DNA of 64,000 nt. It comes from Candidatus Vicinibacter proximus. Its GTDB lineage: Bacteria; Bacteroidota; Bacteroidia; Chitinophagales; Saprospiraceae. The DNA lies in contig JADJOE010000001.1 of NCBI GenBank assembly GCA_016713905.1, positions 186,001-250,000 on the forward strand, in the 5' to 3' direction. The notes under the pieces are model-generated. The model ran no database searches. It was not told where the DNA came from and saw only the letters and a list, made by a program, of their open reading frames with translations. Position numbers and translations under genes: made by a program. Shown in pieces: positions 9,390 through 17,137 of this stretch. Within the stretch, counting starts at the first letter, position 1. The number at the start of each line of letters is the position of its first letter.

Positions 9390-10129
9390 AAATTCTTTTC
9401 TAAAAAATGTGACTGACTGGAATATGTAGCAGATATATTTTCTTTAGTGAATACTTCAGAAGTGTCGCCAAAAGCTATTAGCTTTTGATTAATCATAATG
9501 ACCTTGTCAAAATAAGTCTGAACAGAATCTAGATCATGATGTACAACAAGAATTGTCTTTCCTTCTGAAGCTAGTTGCTTTAGAATTTTAATCATTCTTT
9601 GTTCAGTTCTTACATCAACACCTACAAAGGGTTCGTCCATTAAAAAAATATCAGCCTCCTGACATAATGCTCTTGCTAAAAATACTCTTTGTTGTTGGCC
9701 ACCAGATAATTCTCCAATTTGTCTATCCCCATAATGAGTCATATTTAATTGCTCAAGCGCAGCTCTGGCCTTTTCTTTATCTTCTTTATTAATCCATTGA
9801 TACCATTTCTTGTGTGGATATCTCCCCATGAGAACTATATCCATTACAGTAGCAGGAAATTGCCAATCTACTTCGTCCTTTTGAGGAACATATGCAATCC
9901 GTGTGATATTTTCTCCAACAGGTTTGCCAAATAATTTTATCTCTCCTGCGTTGGTTCTAATTTGATTAAGTATGCACTTGAATAAAGTGGATTTACCCGC
10001 TCCGTTTGGACCAATGAGCCCATAAATATGCTGAGCTTCCACATACAAATAAATATTTGACAAAACCCTTTTATGGTCATAGGCAACTGAAACACCCTTG
10101 AGTTCTATTGGATAATTTGTTTGTTCCAT
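9386..10129 (-). CDS. Metal (Mn/Zn/Fe) ABC transporter ATP-binding protein
   Basis: A 247-residue single-domain ABC ATPase. It has Walker A GPNGAGKST near 40, Q-loop VPQKDEVDW, signature LSGGQQQRVFLARAL and Walker B DIFLMDEPFVGVD. These, with the W-Q-F-P-A-T-V-x-D-I-V-x-M-G-R segment, match the ZnuC/MntB/TroB family that drives metal uptake. It lies 14 bases downstream of the metal-binding receptor gene and is the last gene of the dtxR-family operon. The expected membrane permease (ZnuB/TroC type) is absent: the gene ends against the convergent ABC-F gene. It may use a permease encoded elsewhere. Confidence 0.88.
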   Translation of the reverse strand: MEQTNYPIELKGVSVAYDHKRVLSNIYLYVEAQHIYGLIGPNGAGKSTLFKCILNQIRTNAGEIKLFGKPVGENITRIAYVPQKDEVDWQFPATVMDIVLMGRYPHKKWYQWINKEDKEKARAALEQLNMTHYGDRQIGELSGGQQQRVFLARALCQEADIFLMDEPFVGVDVRTEQRMIKILKQLASEGKTILVVHHDLDSVQTYFDKVIMINQKLIAFGDTSEVFTKENISATYSSQSHFLEKNF

Positions 10130-10143
10130 TTTTGAAACCCTGC

Positions 10144-11124
10144 TTATTTTCTATTAATAATATAAATCAAACTAAAAGCGATTACATAAAATAGAGCAAT
10201 CCATAGGAAAATCATTTTTCCTGAGCTGTTTTTAATTATTTGTGAATCTTCAACAGATTTAGTAAGAGCTTCGCTAATTATTGTTGCATTGTGCTTTAAC
10301 ATTTTTATGTATGTTGAGGCCGGACTCGATGGATCTCCAAGTGAATCAGCATATAACTTACCTCCTATTTCAATTTTATTTTCTGCTCTAAGTTGTTGCA
10401 TCATCTTAGGATTGATTGTGCTTTCCACAAATATTGCCGATACTCCTCTATCCTTAATAATTTTATGAATGTGAACTAAAGTGGTAGATTGTACATCAGC
10501 TTCGGTGGAAGTTCCCTGCAATGGTTCCAATTGTATACCATATTTTTTTCCAAAATAATGAAAGGCGTCATGAGAAGTTATCAAGACTCTTCTTTCTATT
10601 GGTATTGCATTAATTTTTTCCTGAACATATCGGTGAAGATCCTCCAGCTCTTTTTTATATATTCCAAAATTAAATGCAAATTCATCTGCATATATTGGAA
10701 GTAATTCACTTAATGCTTTCGTAATGTTTGAGGCATAAATTATTCCATTCTCCACATCCATCCAGGCATGTGGATCAGTTGCATTGTGAAAATCTTTACT
10801 CACAATTGCCTGGATTCCTTCTGTAATACGAACCACCTTGGCTTTGGTTCCGGAATTTTGAATTAGTTTCCCTAGCCAACCTTCAAATGTCAATCCATTA
10901 ACTAATAAAAGATCCGCATTTCCTACTTTAACAAGATCAGCCGGGGTGGGCTCATATAAATGCGGATCAGACCCTATAGGAACAATAAGGTCAAGATCAA
11001 TTCTTTCCGAACCAATAACAGCACACATATCAGCCCACATGGAAGCCGATGCAATTACTTTTGGTTTCGCCATTATGCAGGTACTAATTAAAAAACTTAA
11101 AAAAAAATTCAGGAACCTTTTCAT
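10144..11124 (-). CDS. Metal ABC transporter substrate-binding protein (TroA/ZnuA-like), C-terminally anchored
   Basis: I use the ATG at 11124; the longer frame starts at a TTG (11142) inside the upstream gene. The protein has about 326 residues. A signal peptide (MKRFLNFFLSFLISTCIMA) is followed by a cluster A-I metal receptor fold. Candidate metal ligands are the His of GSDPHLYEPTP, the His of TDPHAWMD, the His in SHDAFHYF and the Asp/Glu in LYADSLGDPSSPAS. Unusually, the C-terminus has a hydrophobic segment (IFLWIALFYVIAFSLIYII) ending in NRK, which looks like a membrane anchor in place of the usual lipid anchor. Its start lies 1 base after the stop of the DtxR-type regulator. It probably binds Mn, Zn or Fe in the periplasm. 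Confidence 0.87.
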   Translation of the reverse strand: MKRFLNFFLSFLISTCIMAKPKVIASASMWADMCAVIGSERIDLDLIVPIGSDPHLYEPTPADLVKVGNADLLLVNGLTFEGWLGKLIQNSGTKAKVVRITEGIQAIVSKDFHNATDPHAWMDVENGIIYASNITKALSELLPIYADEFAFNFGIYKKELEDLHRYVQEKINAIPIERRVLITSHDAFHYFGKKYGIQLEPLQGTSTEADVQSTTLVHIHKIIKDRGVSAIFVESTINPKMMQQLRAENKIEIGGKLYADSLGDPSSPASTYIKMLKHNATIISEALTKSVEDSQIIKNSSGKMIFLWIALFYVIAFSLIYIINRK

Positions 11125-11125
11125 C

Positions 11126-11791
11126 TTATACTGTTTTAACAAGTATTTCCTTGCTTACATTAAAACTTAGTGTTATAGTCTTTGATACCTCATTTTTTAG
11201 CATGAGTGACTTGTCAAAGTGAGTATACTCAAGTATCGATAATTCTTTACCGGGATATATGGACATTCCTTCCAGGTATTTTAGAAATTCTGCCCCTGAA
11301 GTCCTTACACCCAATACTTGAACTCGGGTCCCTTTAGTTTTTATATTGCACAATTGTGTCTGGTGCCTGAACGTAAAACTCCCATTCTGATTCGGTATAG
11401 GATCACCATGTGGGTCGAATTTTGGATAGTTAAGAAACTCATCCAACTTTTGAATTAAAGTAATGGATTGTATGTGTTCAAGCTGCTCTGCAACATCATG
11501 AATCTCATCCCATTTAAATCCAAGTTTTTCGTATAAAAATACCTCCCATAAACGATGTTTTCGGACTAATTCTAGAGCGATCTTTTGTCCCTCTTTATTT
11601 AAATGAACACCATAATATTTTTCATAACCTAGCAATTGCTTTTCAGCTAGTCTTTTAATCATGTCCGTGACCGAGGCAGAGCTTGTTCCCAATTCCTCTG
11701 AAATGGCTTTTGTGGAAATGTTTTGATCTCCGTTTCTTTCTGCTATTTTGTATATTGCCTTCAGATAATTTTCTTCCGTAAAACTTAACAT
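11126..11791 (-). CDS. DtxR/MntR-family metal-dependent transcriptional repressor
   Basis: A 221-residue regulator in the DtxR layout. The N-terminal winged helix (1-70) has TKAISEELGTSSASVTDMIKRLAEK as the recognition region. A dimerisation and metal-binding domain follows (about 75-140), with HRLWEVFL, WDEIHDVAEQLEH and FDPHGDPIP. A FeoA/SH3-like domain (about 150-221) closes the protein. DtxR proteins bind Fe(II) or Mn(II) and then repress metal-uptake genes. It heads an operon with a metal receptor and an ABC ATPase. The 20-base perfect inverted repeat upstream overlaps its -7 element, so autorepression is likely. Whether it senses Mn or Fe cannot be decided by eye. Confidence 0.9.
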   Translation of the reverse strand: MLSFTEENYLKAIYKIAERNGDQNISTKAISEELGTSSASVTDMIKRLAEKQLLGYEKYYGVHLNKEGQKIALELVRKHRLWEVFLYEKLGFKWDEIHDVAEQLEHIQSITLIQKLDEFLNYPKFDPHGDPIPNQNGSFTFRHQTQLCNIKTKGTRVQVLGVRTSGAEFLKYLEGMSIYPGKELSILEYTHFDKSLMLKNEVSKTITLSFNVSKEILVKTV

Positions 11792-11798
11792 GATTTAA

Positions 11799-11818
11799 AT
11801 TTTAGACAAATCTAAAAT
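11799..11818. promoter_or_regulatory. Putative DtxR/MntR operator overlapping the dtxR promoter
   Basis: ATTTTAGA-CAAA-TCTAAAAT is a perfect 8-base inverted repeat with a 4-base spacer in the 48-base gap between the DtxR-type regulator and the divergent nitroreductase gene. Its size, symmetry and TTTAGn...nCTAAA shape are typical of DtxR-family operators. On the minus strand, bases 11814 to 11807 read TAGATTTG, a match to TAnnTTTG, 15 bases before the dtxR start. A bound repressor would cover the promoter. Confidence 0.7.
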
Positions 11819-11839
11819 AAATTTTAATACAATCAAAAT

Positions 11840-12415
11840 ATGAATGATGATTTTCTTACCCTTAGCCGAATAATTCGTGAAAGAAGAGCCGTTTTTCCTC
11901 AATTTTACAAACCAGGAAAAATATCTAAAGAGTTAATATTAAACATTTTAGAGAATGGTATCTGGGCTCCTACACATAAAAAAACACAGCCTTGGAGGTT
12001 TATCATCATTCAAGATGAAAAACTAGTAGATCTCTCAAAATTTTTGGCAGAACATTATAAAAGTATCACTCCTGTAGAATCATTTTCAGAACAAAAAATG
12101 ACAAAAGCTTCTGAAAAGCCTCTTCAATCAGCTTGCGTTATTGCTTTGTGCCTGCATAGAAGTTCCGAAGAGCTCATACCGGCTTGGGAGGAAACTGCCG
12201 CCCTTTCATGTGCCACCCAGAATATATGGCTATCTGCAAGTGCCTTAGGAATTGGAGCCTATTGGAGCACCCCTTCGGCTATTTACAAAATGAAAGAATT
12301 TTTAGGGTTACAAGAAAATGAAGAATGTCTTGGGCTCTTTTATATGGGTTGGAAGGATGAAATTTCTTTGCCGGCAGAAAGATGGAGTTTAGATAAAGTT
12401 GTGAGAGAATTATAA
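11840..12415 (+). CDS. Nitroreductase family protein
   Basis: A 191-residue FMN-dependent oxidoreductase of the nitroreductase fold (PF00881), close in size to YdjA-type enzymes. The N-terminal RERRAVFPQF is the usual R-R-S/A-x-R FMN-phosphate region. WAPTHKKTQPWRFIII matches the A-P-S/T-x-x-N/T-x-Q-P-W segment, and GIGAYWST with LGLFYMGW forms the C-terminal FMN and dimer contacts. It reduces nitro compounds, quinones or similar electrophiles using NAD(P)H; the physiological substrate is unknown. It is divergent from the metal regulator gene and may share its operator, but the operator lies 22 bases upstream of this start, so regulation is possible rather than shown. Confidence 0.88.
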   Translation: MNDDFLTLSRIIRERRAVFPQFYKPGKISKELILNILENGIWAPTHKKTQPWRFIIIQDEKLVDLSKFLAEHYKSITPVESFSEQKMTKASEKPLQSACVIALCLHRSSEELIPAWEETAALSCATQNIWLSASALGIGAYWSTPSAIYKMKEFLGLQENEECLGLFYMGWKDEISLPAERWSLDKVVREL

Positions 12416-12418
12416 AAA

Positions 12419-12447
12419 AACCCCCATACTCTGAAAATATGAGGGTT
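12419..12447 (-). terminator. Rho-independent terminator between convergent genes
   Basis: The stem AACCC-C-CATA/TATG-A-GGGTT has one internal mismatch and a short loop. Read on the minus strand it is followed by a T run (A run at 12414-12420). It serves the minus-strand membrane protein gene and may also stop nitroreductase transcripts. Confidence 0.65.
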
Positions 12448-12467
12448 AGCAAATAAATTATTTTCAA

Positions 12468-12881
12468 TTATGATCTCCCTAACCACCAACCTGCTATTGC
12501 TCCCGCGACAGCACTGTTAATGGTAAAAACCACAATATCTAAAATTGCCCCATTTAGCTGTGTTATGTTAGAGGTAGCAAAAAAAGTCATGTCCCATCCT
12601 AGAGAAATTAAAAAACCCAGTGTGGCACCTGCTTTGATTCCACCGGCGGCAGAACTTACCCCGGCCCAGGTACCAAAGACATAAGCAAGGGTAAACCCCA
12701 TGCCTAAGCTGCCCAATATCAAAGCCCACCAAACCATGTCGTCTTCAGCTCTCATTACGCCCGAAGCCGTCCCTTGCATACTTGCAAACGTGCTTTCTAA
12801 CAACATTCCATACATAATCCAGCCTAAAAAGAAATAGGCCACTCCGGCTAATATTCCGGCTACAATTGTTTTTGTGTTCAT
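12468..12881 (-). CDS. Small integral membrane protein, conserved type, function unknown
   Basis: A 137-residue protein with four hydrophobic segments: about 5-30 (TIVAGILAGVAYFFLGWIMYGMLL), 50-70, 80-100 and 110-135. Glycine is common within the helices, and the protein ends in GWWLGRS. The layout resembles DUF1761-like small membrane proteins, but I cannot assign it firmly. There are no cysteine pairs or charged motifs to suggest transport or redox chemistry. It appears monocistronic, with a terminator on its 3' side and a 150-base gap to the divergent yifB-like gene. Confidence 0.7.
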   Translation of the reverse strand: MNTKTIVAGILAGVAYFFLGWIMYGMLLESTFASMQGTASGVMRAEDDMVWWALILGSLGMGFTLAYVFGTWAGVSSAAGGIKAGATLGFLISLGWDMTFFATSNITQLNGAILDIVVFTINSAVAGAIAGWWLGRS

Positions 12882-13034
12882 AAAATTTGGTTTAAATTGT
12901 TTAAAAAATTTGTTTGATAAGTAAATCTATAACTTTTCGTTATTAAAGTCAAGCATTTTGTCATTTTTCAATACTTTTGTGACGACACCCACCCTCATTA
13001 GCTTGGGAATATTATACTATTACAAAATTTGAAA

Positions 13035-14591
13035 ATGCTTTTTAAGTCATATTCTGCCGCCGTGCATGGGGTAGATGCAAAAACAATTACCGTTGAAGTC
13101 AATGCTGGTGGCACAGTAGCCGCTGGCAAAATCAATTATTTCATGGTCGGACTTCCAGACAATGCGGTAAAAGAAGGCTATCAACGGATCGAAGCCGCAA
13201 TAAAAAATATAGGTTTTTCTTTTCCACGAGTAAAATTGGTAGTAAATCTAGCCCCTGCCGACTTACGCAAAGAAGGATCTTCTTATGATTTACCCATCGC
13301 ACTCGCCATACTAGCAGCAACTAAGCAAATAGATGGAAATAAACTTAAGGATTATATGATTCTGGGTGAGCTTTCCCTAGATGGGGGCTTGCGGCCGATT
13401 AGGGGAGCTCTGCCGATTGCCATCCAGGCACGAAAAGAGAAATATAAAGGTATCATCGTTCCATATGAAAATGCTCGAGAGGCAGCAATTGTGAATCAGG
13501 TTGACGTAATTGGGGTTTCCAATTTAGTTGAGGCTGTAGAGTTTATAACTGGAGTGAAAAATATTCTCCCTACTGAATTTGATACCCGCGAGGAGTTTGC
13601 CTACCAACAAACAAAATTTGCCCGCGATTTTTCGGATGTAAAAGGGCAAAACAACATTAAAAGAGCCCTGGAAATCGCCGCAGCAGGTGGTCATAATGTT
13701 ATTTTAATCGGCCCCCCGGGTGCCGGTAAAACAATGCTTGCTCAAAGATTGCCAACCATCCTGCCACCATTATCTTTGCATGAAGCCCTTGAAACCACCA
13801 AAATCCATTCTGTTGCAGGTATTCTTCCTGGACATTCGGGTCTTGTAAGTACCAGACCTTTTCGTGCTCCACATCATACTGTCAGTGATGTGGCACTTGT
13901 CGGGGGAGGGAGTCATCCTTCACCAGGTGAAATTTCTTTAGCCCATAATGGGGTGTTATTTCTTGACGAACTTCCAGAGTTTAAAAGAACTGTACTTGAA
14001 GTCCTAAGACAACCGATGGAAGAAAGAAAAGTCACCATTTCTCGTGCTAAAATAAGTTTAGACTATCCGGCCAGTTTCATGCTTATCGCCTCAATGAACC
14101 CTTGTCCATGTGGTTTCTACAACCATCCCGAAAAGGAATGTGTGTGTGGACCAGGCATGGTTAAAAAATATCTGGCCAGAATTAGTGGGCCCTTACTGGA
14201 TCGGATAGATCTGCATGTCGAGGTAACACCGGTTTCATCTGACGAATTGATGGATAATGGAAAACTTTCGGAAAGCTCCGAAAACATTAGGCTTAAGGTT
14301 ATTAATGCTAGAGAAAGACAAGCCGAACGATATAAAGATTTTAAAGAAATACATTCAAATGCCCAACTTAATTCGAGTATGGTAAGTGAGTTATGTCCTA
14401 TTAGTTCTGCAGGTGCAACTTTGTTAAAAACGGCTATGCAAAAACTCCAGCTTTCAGCCAGAGCTTATGATAGAATCTTAAAAGTGTCACGTACTATAGC
14501 AGATCTTGCTAACAGCGAGGATATAAAAATTGAACACCTGGCTGAAGCCATACATTTTCGAAGCTTAGACAAAGAAGGGTGGGCGGGATAA
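13035..14591 (+). CDS. YifB/ComM-family Mg-chelatase-like AAA+ ATPase
   Basis: A protein of about 518 residues. I choose the ATG at 13035; the frame also has a TTG two codons earlier. The N-terminal ChlI-like domain (about 20-140) has GLPDNAVKE, VNLAPADLRKEGSSYDLPIA and LGELSLDGGLRP. The AAA+ core follows, with Walker A GPPGAGKTM near 235, Walker B VLFLDELPEF, and the C-terminal Mg-chelatase subdomain. A four-cysteine cluster (CPCGFYN...CVCGPG) sits near 355-375, as in ComM. ComM drives branch migration during natural transformation in proteobacteria, and a recombination role is inferred here. It is monocistronic, followed immediately by a strong terminator. Confidence 0.92.
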   Translation: MLFKSYSAAVHGVDAKTITVEVNAGGTVAAGKINYFMVGLPDNAVKEGYQRIEAAIKNIGFSFPRVKLVVNLAPADLRKEGSSYDLPIALAILAATKQIDGNKLKDYMILGELSLDGGLRPIRGALPIAIQARKEKYKGIIVPYENAREAAIVNQVDVIGVSNLVEAVEFITGVKNILPTEFDTREEFAYQQTKFARDFSDVKGQNNIKRALEIAAAGGHNVILIGPPGAGKTMLAQRLPTILPPLSLHEALETTKIHSVAGILPGHSGLVSTRPFRAPHHTVSDVALVGGGSHPSPGEISLAHNGVLFLDELPEFKRTVLEVLRQPMEERKVTISRAKISLDYPASFMLIASMNPCPCGFYNHPEKECVCGPGMVKKYLARISGPLLDRIDLHVEVTPVSSDELMDNGKLSESSENIRLKVINARERQAERYKDFKEIHSNAQLNSSMVSELCPISSAGATLLKTAMQKLQLSARAYDRILKVSRTIADLANSEDIKIEHLAEAIHFRSLDKEGWAG

Positions 14592-14595
14592 TGAG

Positions 14596-14624
14596 AAAGG
14601 CCACCCTTTCGGAATGGCCTTTTT
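14596..14624 (+). terminator. Rho-independent terminator after yifB-like gene
   Basis: AAAGGCCA and TGGCCTTT pair as a perfect 8-base stem around an 11-base loop and are followed by TTT. The stem begins 4 bases after the stop codon. With A-rich sequence on its left it could also act on the minus strand. Confidence 0.8.
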
Positions 14625-14647
14625 AAATCTAAATTTAGAATGGTAAT

Positions 14648-14911
14648 TTAGGCTTTTTTGAACATTCCGCCAATTAGTGAACCTCCTGTTCCACCAATTA
14701 AAGAAACTAAAATACCCATCCAATCAAAACCTCCATCTGTTCCTCCTGAATTCATAAATTGATTCAAAATCAATGGTAGGATATTTCCTCCGGCTGCCCC
14801 TGCAATTAGATTGCCCACCATCCCTAATCCGTTCTTCTTAAGCATATTTCCAAGCCAACCTCCTCCAGCGCCGACTAAGGTGTTAATCAAATAAGGTAAA
14901 ATAGCTTCCAT
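14648..14911 (-). CDS. Small glycine-rich hydrophobic protein, function unknown
   Basis: An 87-residue protein rich in Gly, Leu and Ile, with two repeated-looking hydrophobic blocks. LINTLVGAGGGWLGNMLKK near the N-terminus resembles LVSLIGGTGGSLIGGMFKK at the C-terminus, and a central GNLIAGAAGGNILPLIL lies between them. Both outer blocks end in a lysine pair, which suggests an internal duplication or a hairpin inserted in the membrane. There are no conserved motifs I recognise. It starts with ATG and stands alone between the yifB terminator and the formate dehydrogenase genes. Confidence 0.6.
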   Translation of the reverse strand: MEAILPYLINTLVGAGGGWLGNMLKKNGLGMVGNLIAGAAGGNILPLILNQFMNSGGTDGGFDWMGILVSLIGGTGGSLIGGMFKKA

Positions 14912-15221
14912 GTTTCGCTTGTTTAAAAGTTTAAAGAATATTTATCAAGTACAAGGTAAGATAACTTATTGTTTGAATGGATATTTTTATATAAATGATA
15001 TTTTATTCTGAATCCTAAATAAACTTTGGATGGTAATGAGCATTAAATAATCTCAATATACTACCAGAAAAAACTCAAAAGACTTATGTATCCATAGCCA
15101 ACTCTCTTTAAGAAACTTGAGCAGGAATTTTTGGTGCATGTCTTGTATCTTTAGTTTGGTACCTCATTTAAAAACAAAATTATCGCTAACTTCACCCCTG
15201 GTCATTCAGTTAATTACGGGC
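14912..15221. other. Intergenic region before formate dehydrogenase genes
   Basis: 310 bases without a supported gene. An in-frame ATG at 15117 would add 35 residues to the next protein, but they do not look like part of the NuoE domain. I see no clear -7 promoter match, hairpin or RNA motif. Confidence 0.4.
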
Positions 15222-16874
15222 ATGTCAAAAAACTTAAGTCATCTTTCCGGGAGAAAAGGAATAGAAAAAAACCTCTTTGAATATATAGGCAGGGTTGCGG
15301 AAGAAAATGGTCAACTTTCAAAAGAAGAAATAAGCTCAATAGCCGAAGAATTCCTTATGGGTACTGCCAACATTTTCGGCACAGCAAGCTTTTATGATTT
15401 TACTCGCCCGGAGAATGCAGGTAAAAAAATTTATCTCTGTAATGGCTCTGCTTGTCTTACTGCAGGGACGCAAAATGCCGTACAATCAGCCCTTGAGGCT
15501 CAATTTGATAAATCAGAAATTGGTGAAATGTGTTGTCTTGGACGATGTCATGAAAACAAAGCTTTTCACTTTGAAGGACATAATTATTCAGGAGATTCTA
15601 TTCATAAATTAGATTCTATTCTTAAAGGTGAAACATTAGAAAAGGACAAATATTCCGTAAAACACATAGGTCATCAAATTCTTACTGGAGCGCAACTTTC
15701 CCTAGACACCATTTCTAAACACTTAAAGGATTTTCTATCTCAAAAGCCAGAAGTATTGCTTGAAAAAGTTAAAATTTCAGGCATCCGTGGTAGAGGAGGT
15801 GCCGGATTTCCAATGGCAATAAAGTTGGAAGGGTGCGCCAAAGCTGTAGCAACTCAAAAATTTATCGTTTGTAACGCAGATGAAGGGGATCCCGGTTCTT
15901 ATTCCGACCGATATTTACTGGAACATCAACCATATCTTGTCCTAATCGGATTATGGATCTCGGCATATATAACCGGTGCAAACAAAGCTGTAGTTTACAT
16001 ACGGGCTGAATATCCTGAATCTGTAAGAATCATGAATCAGGCAGTACAGGATTTTAGAAACCAAGGATTTGTTGGCAATGCAATTTTTGGCAGTAATTTT
16101 AATTTTGATTTTAAGATTATAAAAGCACAGGGTGCATATATCTGTGGAGAAGAAACAGCTCTGCTTTCTTCAATTGAGGGTCAAAGACCTGAGGTAAGAG
16201 TTAGGCCACCCTTTCCGGTTCAAGAGGGATTATTTAGAAAACCTACTGTTGTCAATAATGTTGAGACTGTTGCAAATCTCTTGTTTATTTGCAGTATGGG
16301 TGGAGAAGCTTACGCAGCAATTGGAACACCTAAATCAACAGGAACAAAATTAGTTTCTTTGGACAGTGCGTTTTTTTCGCCCGGAATTTTTGAAGCCGAC
16401 ATGGGCACCCCTTTAAAAACAGTTTTTCAAGAGCTTGGGTCGGGTTTTAAAAGACCGGTTAAAGCGGTACATATCGGTGGGCCATTAGGTGGATTGGTTC
16501 CAGTTTCCAAAATACCTGACCTAACCTTGGATTTTGAATCTTTTGCCCAGAATGGTTTTATGATGGGTCATGCATCCGTCGTCAGTGTCCCGGAAGAATT
16601 TCCCATGATTGAATATCTGGAACACCTATTTTCTTTTACAGCGCATGAAAGCTGTGGAAAATGTTTTCCTTGTCGCCTTGGTTCCACAAGAGGAAAAGAA
16701 TTAATACAAAAAGCCCAAAATGACCATACCTATAAAATTGATTTAAAACTAATGGATGATCTGTTAGATACAATGAAACGTGGGTCTCTTTGTGCCTTAG
16801 GTGGTGGAATTCCACTCCCGTTTACAAATGCAATGAAATATTTTAAAGAAGAACTTTCTCCTTATTTCAAATAG
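15222..16874 (+). CDS. NAD-dependent formate dehydrogenase, fused NuoE/NuoF-like (gamma-beta) subunit
   Basis: I use the ATG at 15222 (550 residues). Residues 1-130 are a thioredoxin-like [2Fe-2S] NuoE domain with ligands in CNGSAC and CCLGRC. The rest is NuoF-like: FMN-binding GRGGAGFPMAIKLEG, NADH-binding GAYICGEETALLSSIEG, and a [4Fe-4S] site made by SCGKCFPC plus a later C in GSLCALGG. Such fusions form the diaphorase half of soluble formate dehydrogenases (FdsB/FdsG-like) and pass electrons to NAD+. The molybdenum subunit gene follows 263 bases later on the same strand, so I assign this protein to formate dehydrogenase rather than complex I. The NuoE and NuoF functions being joined in one chain is a recognised arrangement. 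Confidence 0.87.
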   Translation: MSKNLSHLSGRKGIEKNLFEYIGRVAEENGQLSKEEISSIAEEFLMGTANIFGTASFYDFTRPENAGKKIYLCNGSACLTAGTQNAVQSALEAQFDKSEIGEMCCLGRCHENKAFHFEGHNYSGDSIHKLDSILKGETLEKDKYSVKHIGHQILTGAQLSLDTISKHLKDFLSQKPEVLLEKVKISGIRGRGGAGFPMAIKLEGCAKAVATQKFIVCNADEGDPGSYSDRYLLEHQPYLVLIGLWISAYITGANKAVVYIRAEYPESVRIMNQAVQDFRNQGFVGNAIFGSNFNFDFKIIKAQGAYICGEETALLSSIEGQRPEVRVRPPFPVQEGLFRKPTVVNNVETVANLLFICSMGGEAYAAIGTPKSTGTKLVSLDSAFFSPGIFEADMGTPLKTVFQELGSGFKRPVKAVHIGGPLGGLVPVSKIPDLTLDFESFAQNGFMMGHASVVSVPEEFPMIEYLEHLFSFTAHESCGKCFPCRLGSTRGKELIQKAQNDHTYKIDLKLMDDLLDTMKRGSLCALGGGIPLPFTNAMKYFKEELSPYFK

Positions 16875-17137
16875 TTTTGGTAATTCAATCGTCAAGGTTC
16901 TACTTCAATACTTATATTAATTCTTCCATCCAATGGATAACAAAATAAAATAAGCTAAAAGTCAAAGGGGTTATAATATTTACTTTCGTCAGTCGGTTCT
17001 TTGAATTAGCCATCGGTTTATTAATCTATCTAATTCTAATGTTAACTGATAAACTTTCAGGCTTTAACAGTATTTATCTTATTTGTGCTCCGAACAAGCC
17101 TATTTTAATGTATTTTTATCTCCAAATAATATAGCTT

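Noticed and set aside
14628..14639. Palindrome TCTAAATTTAGA just after the yifB terminator, partly like the dtxR operator arms
   Set aside because: The arms are in the opposite order to the dtxR operator and no promoter is near. A 12-base AT-rich palindrome is likely by chance.
15117..15221. 35-residue N-terminal extension of the formate dehydrogenase gamma-beta subunit
   Set aside because: It has no NuoE resemblance, is hydrophobic and irregular, and a suitable ATG is at 15222.
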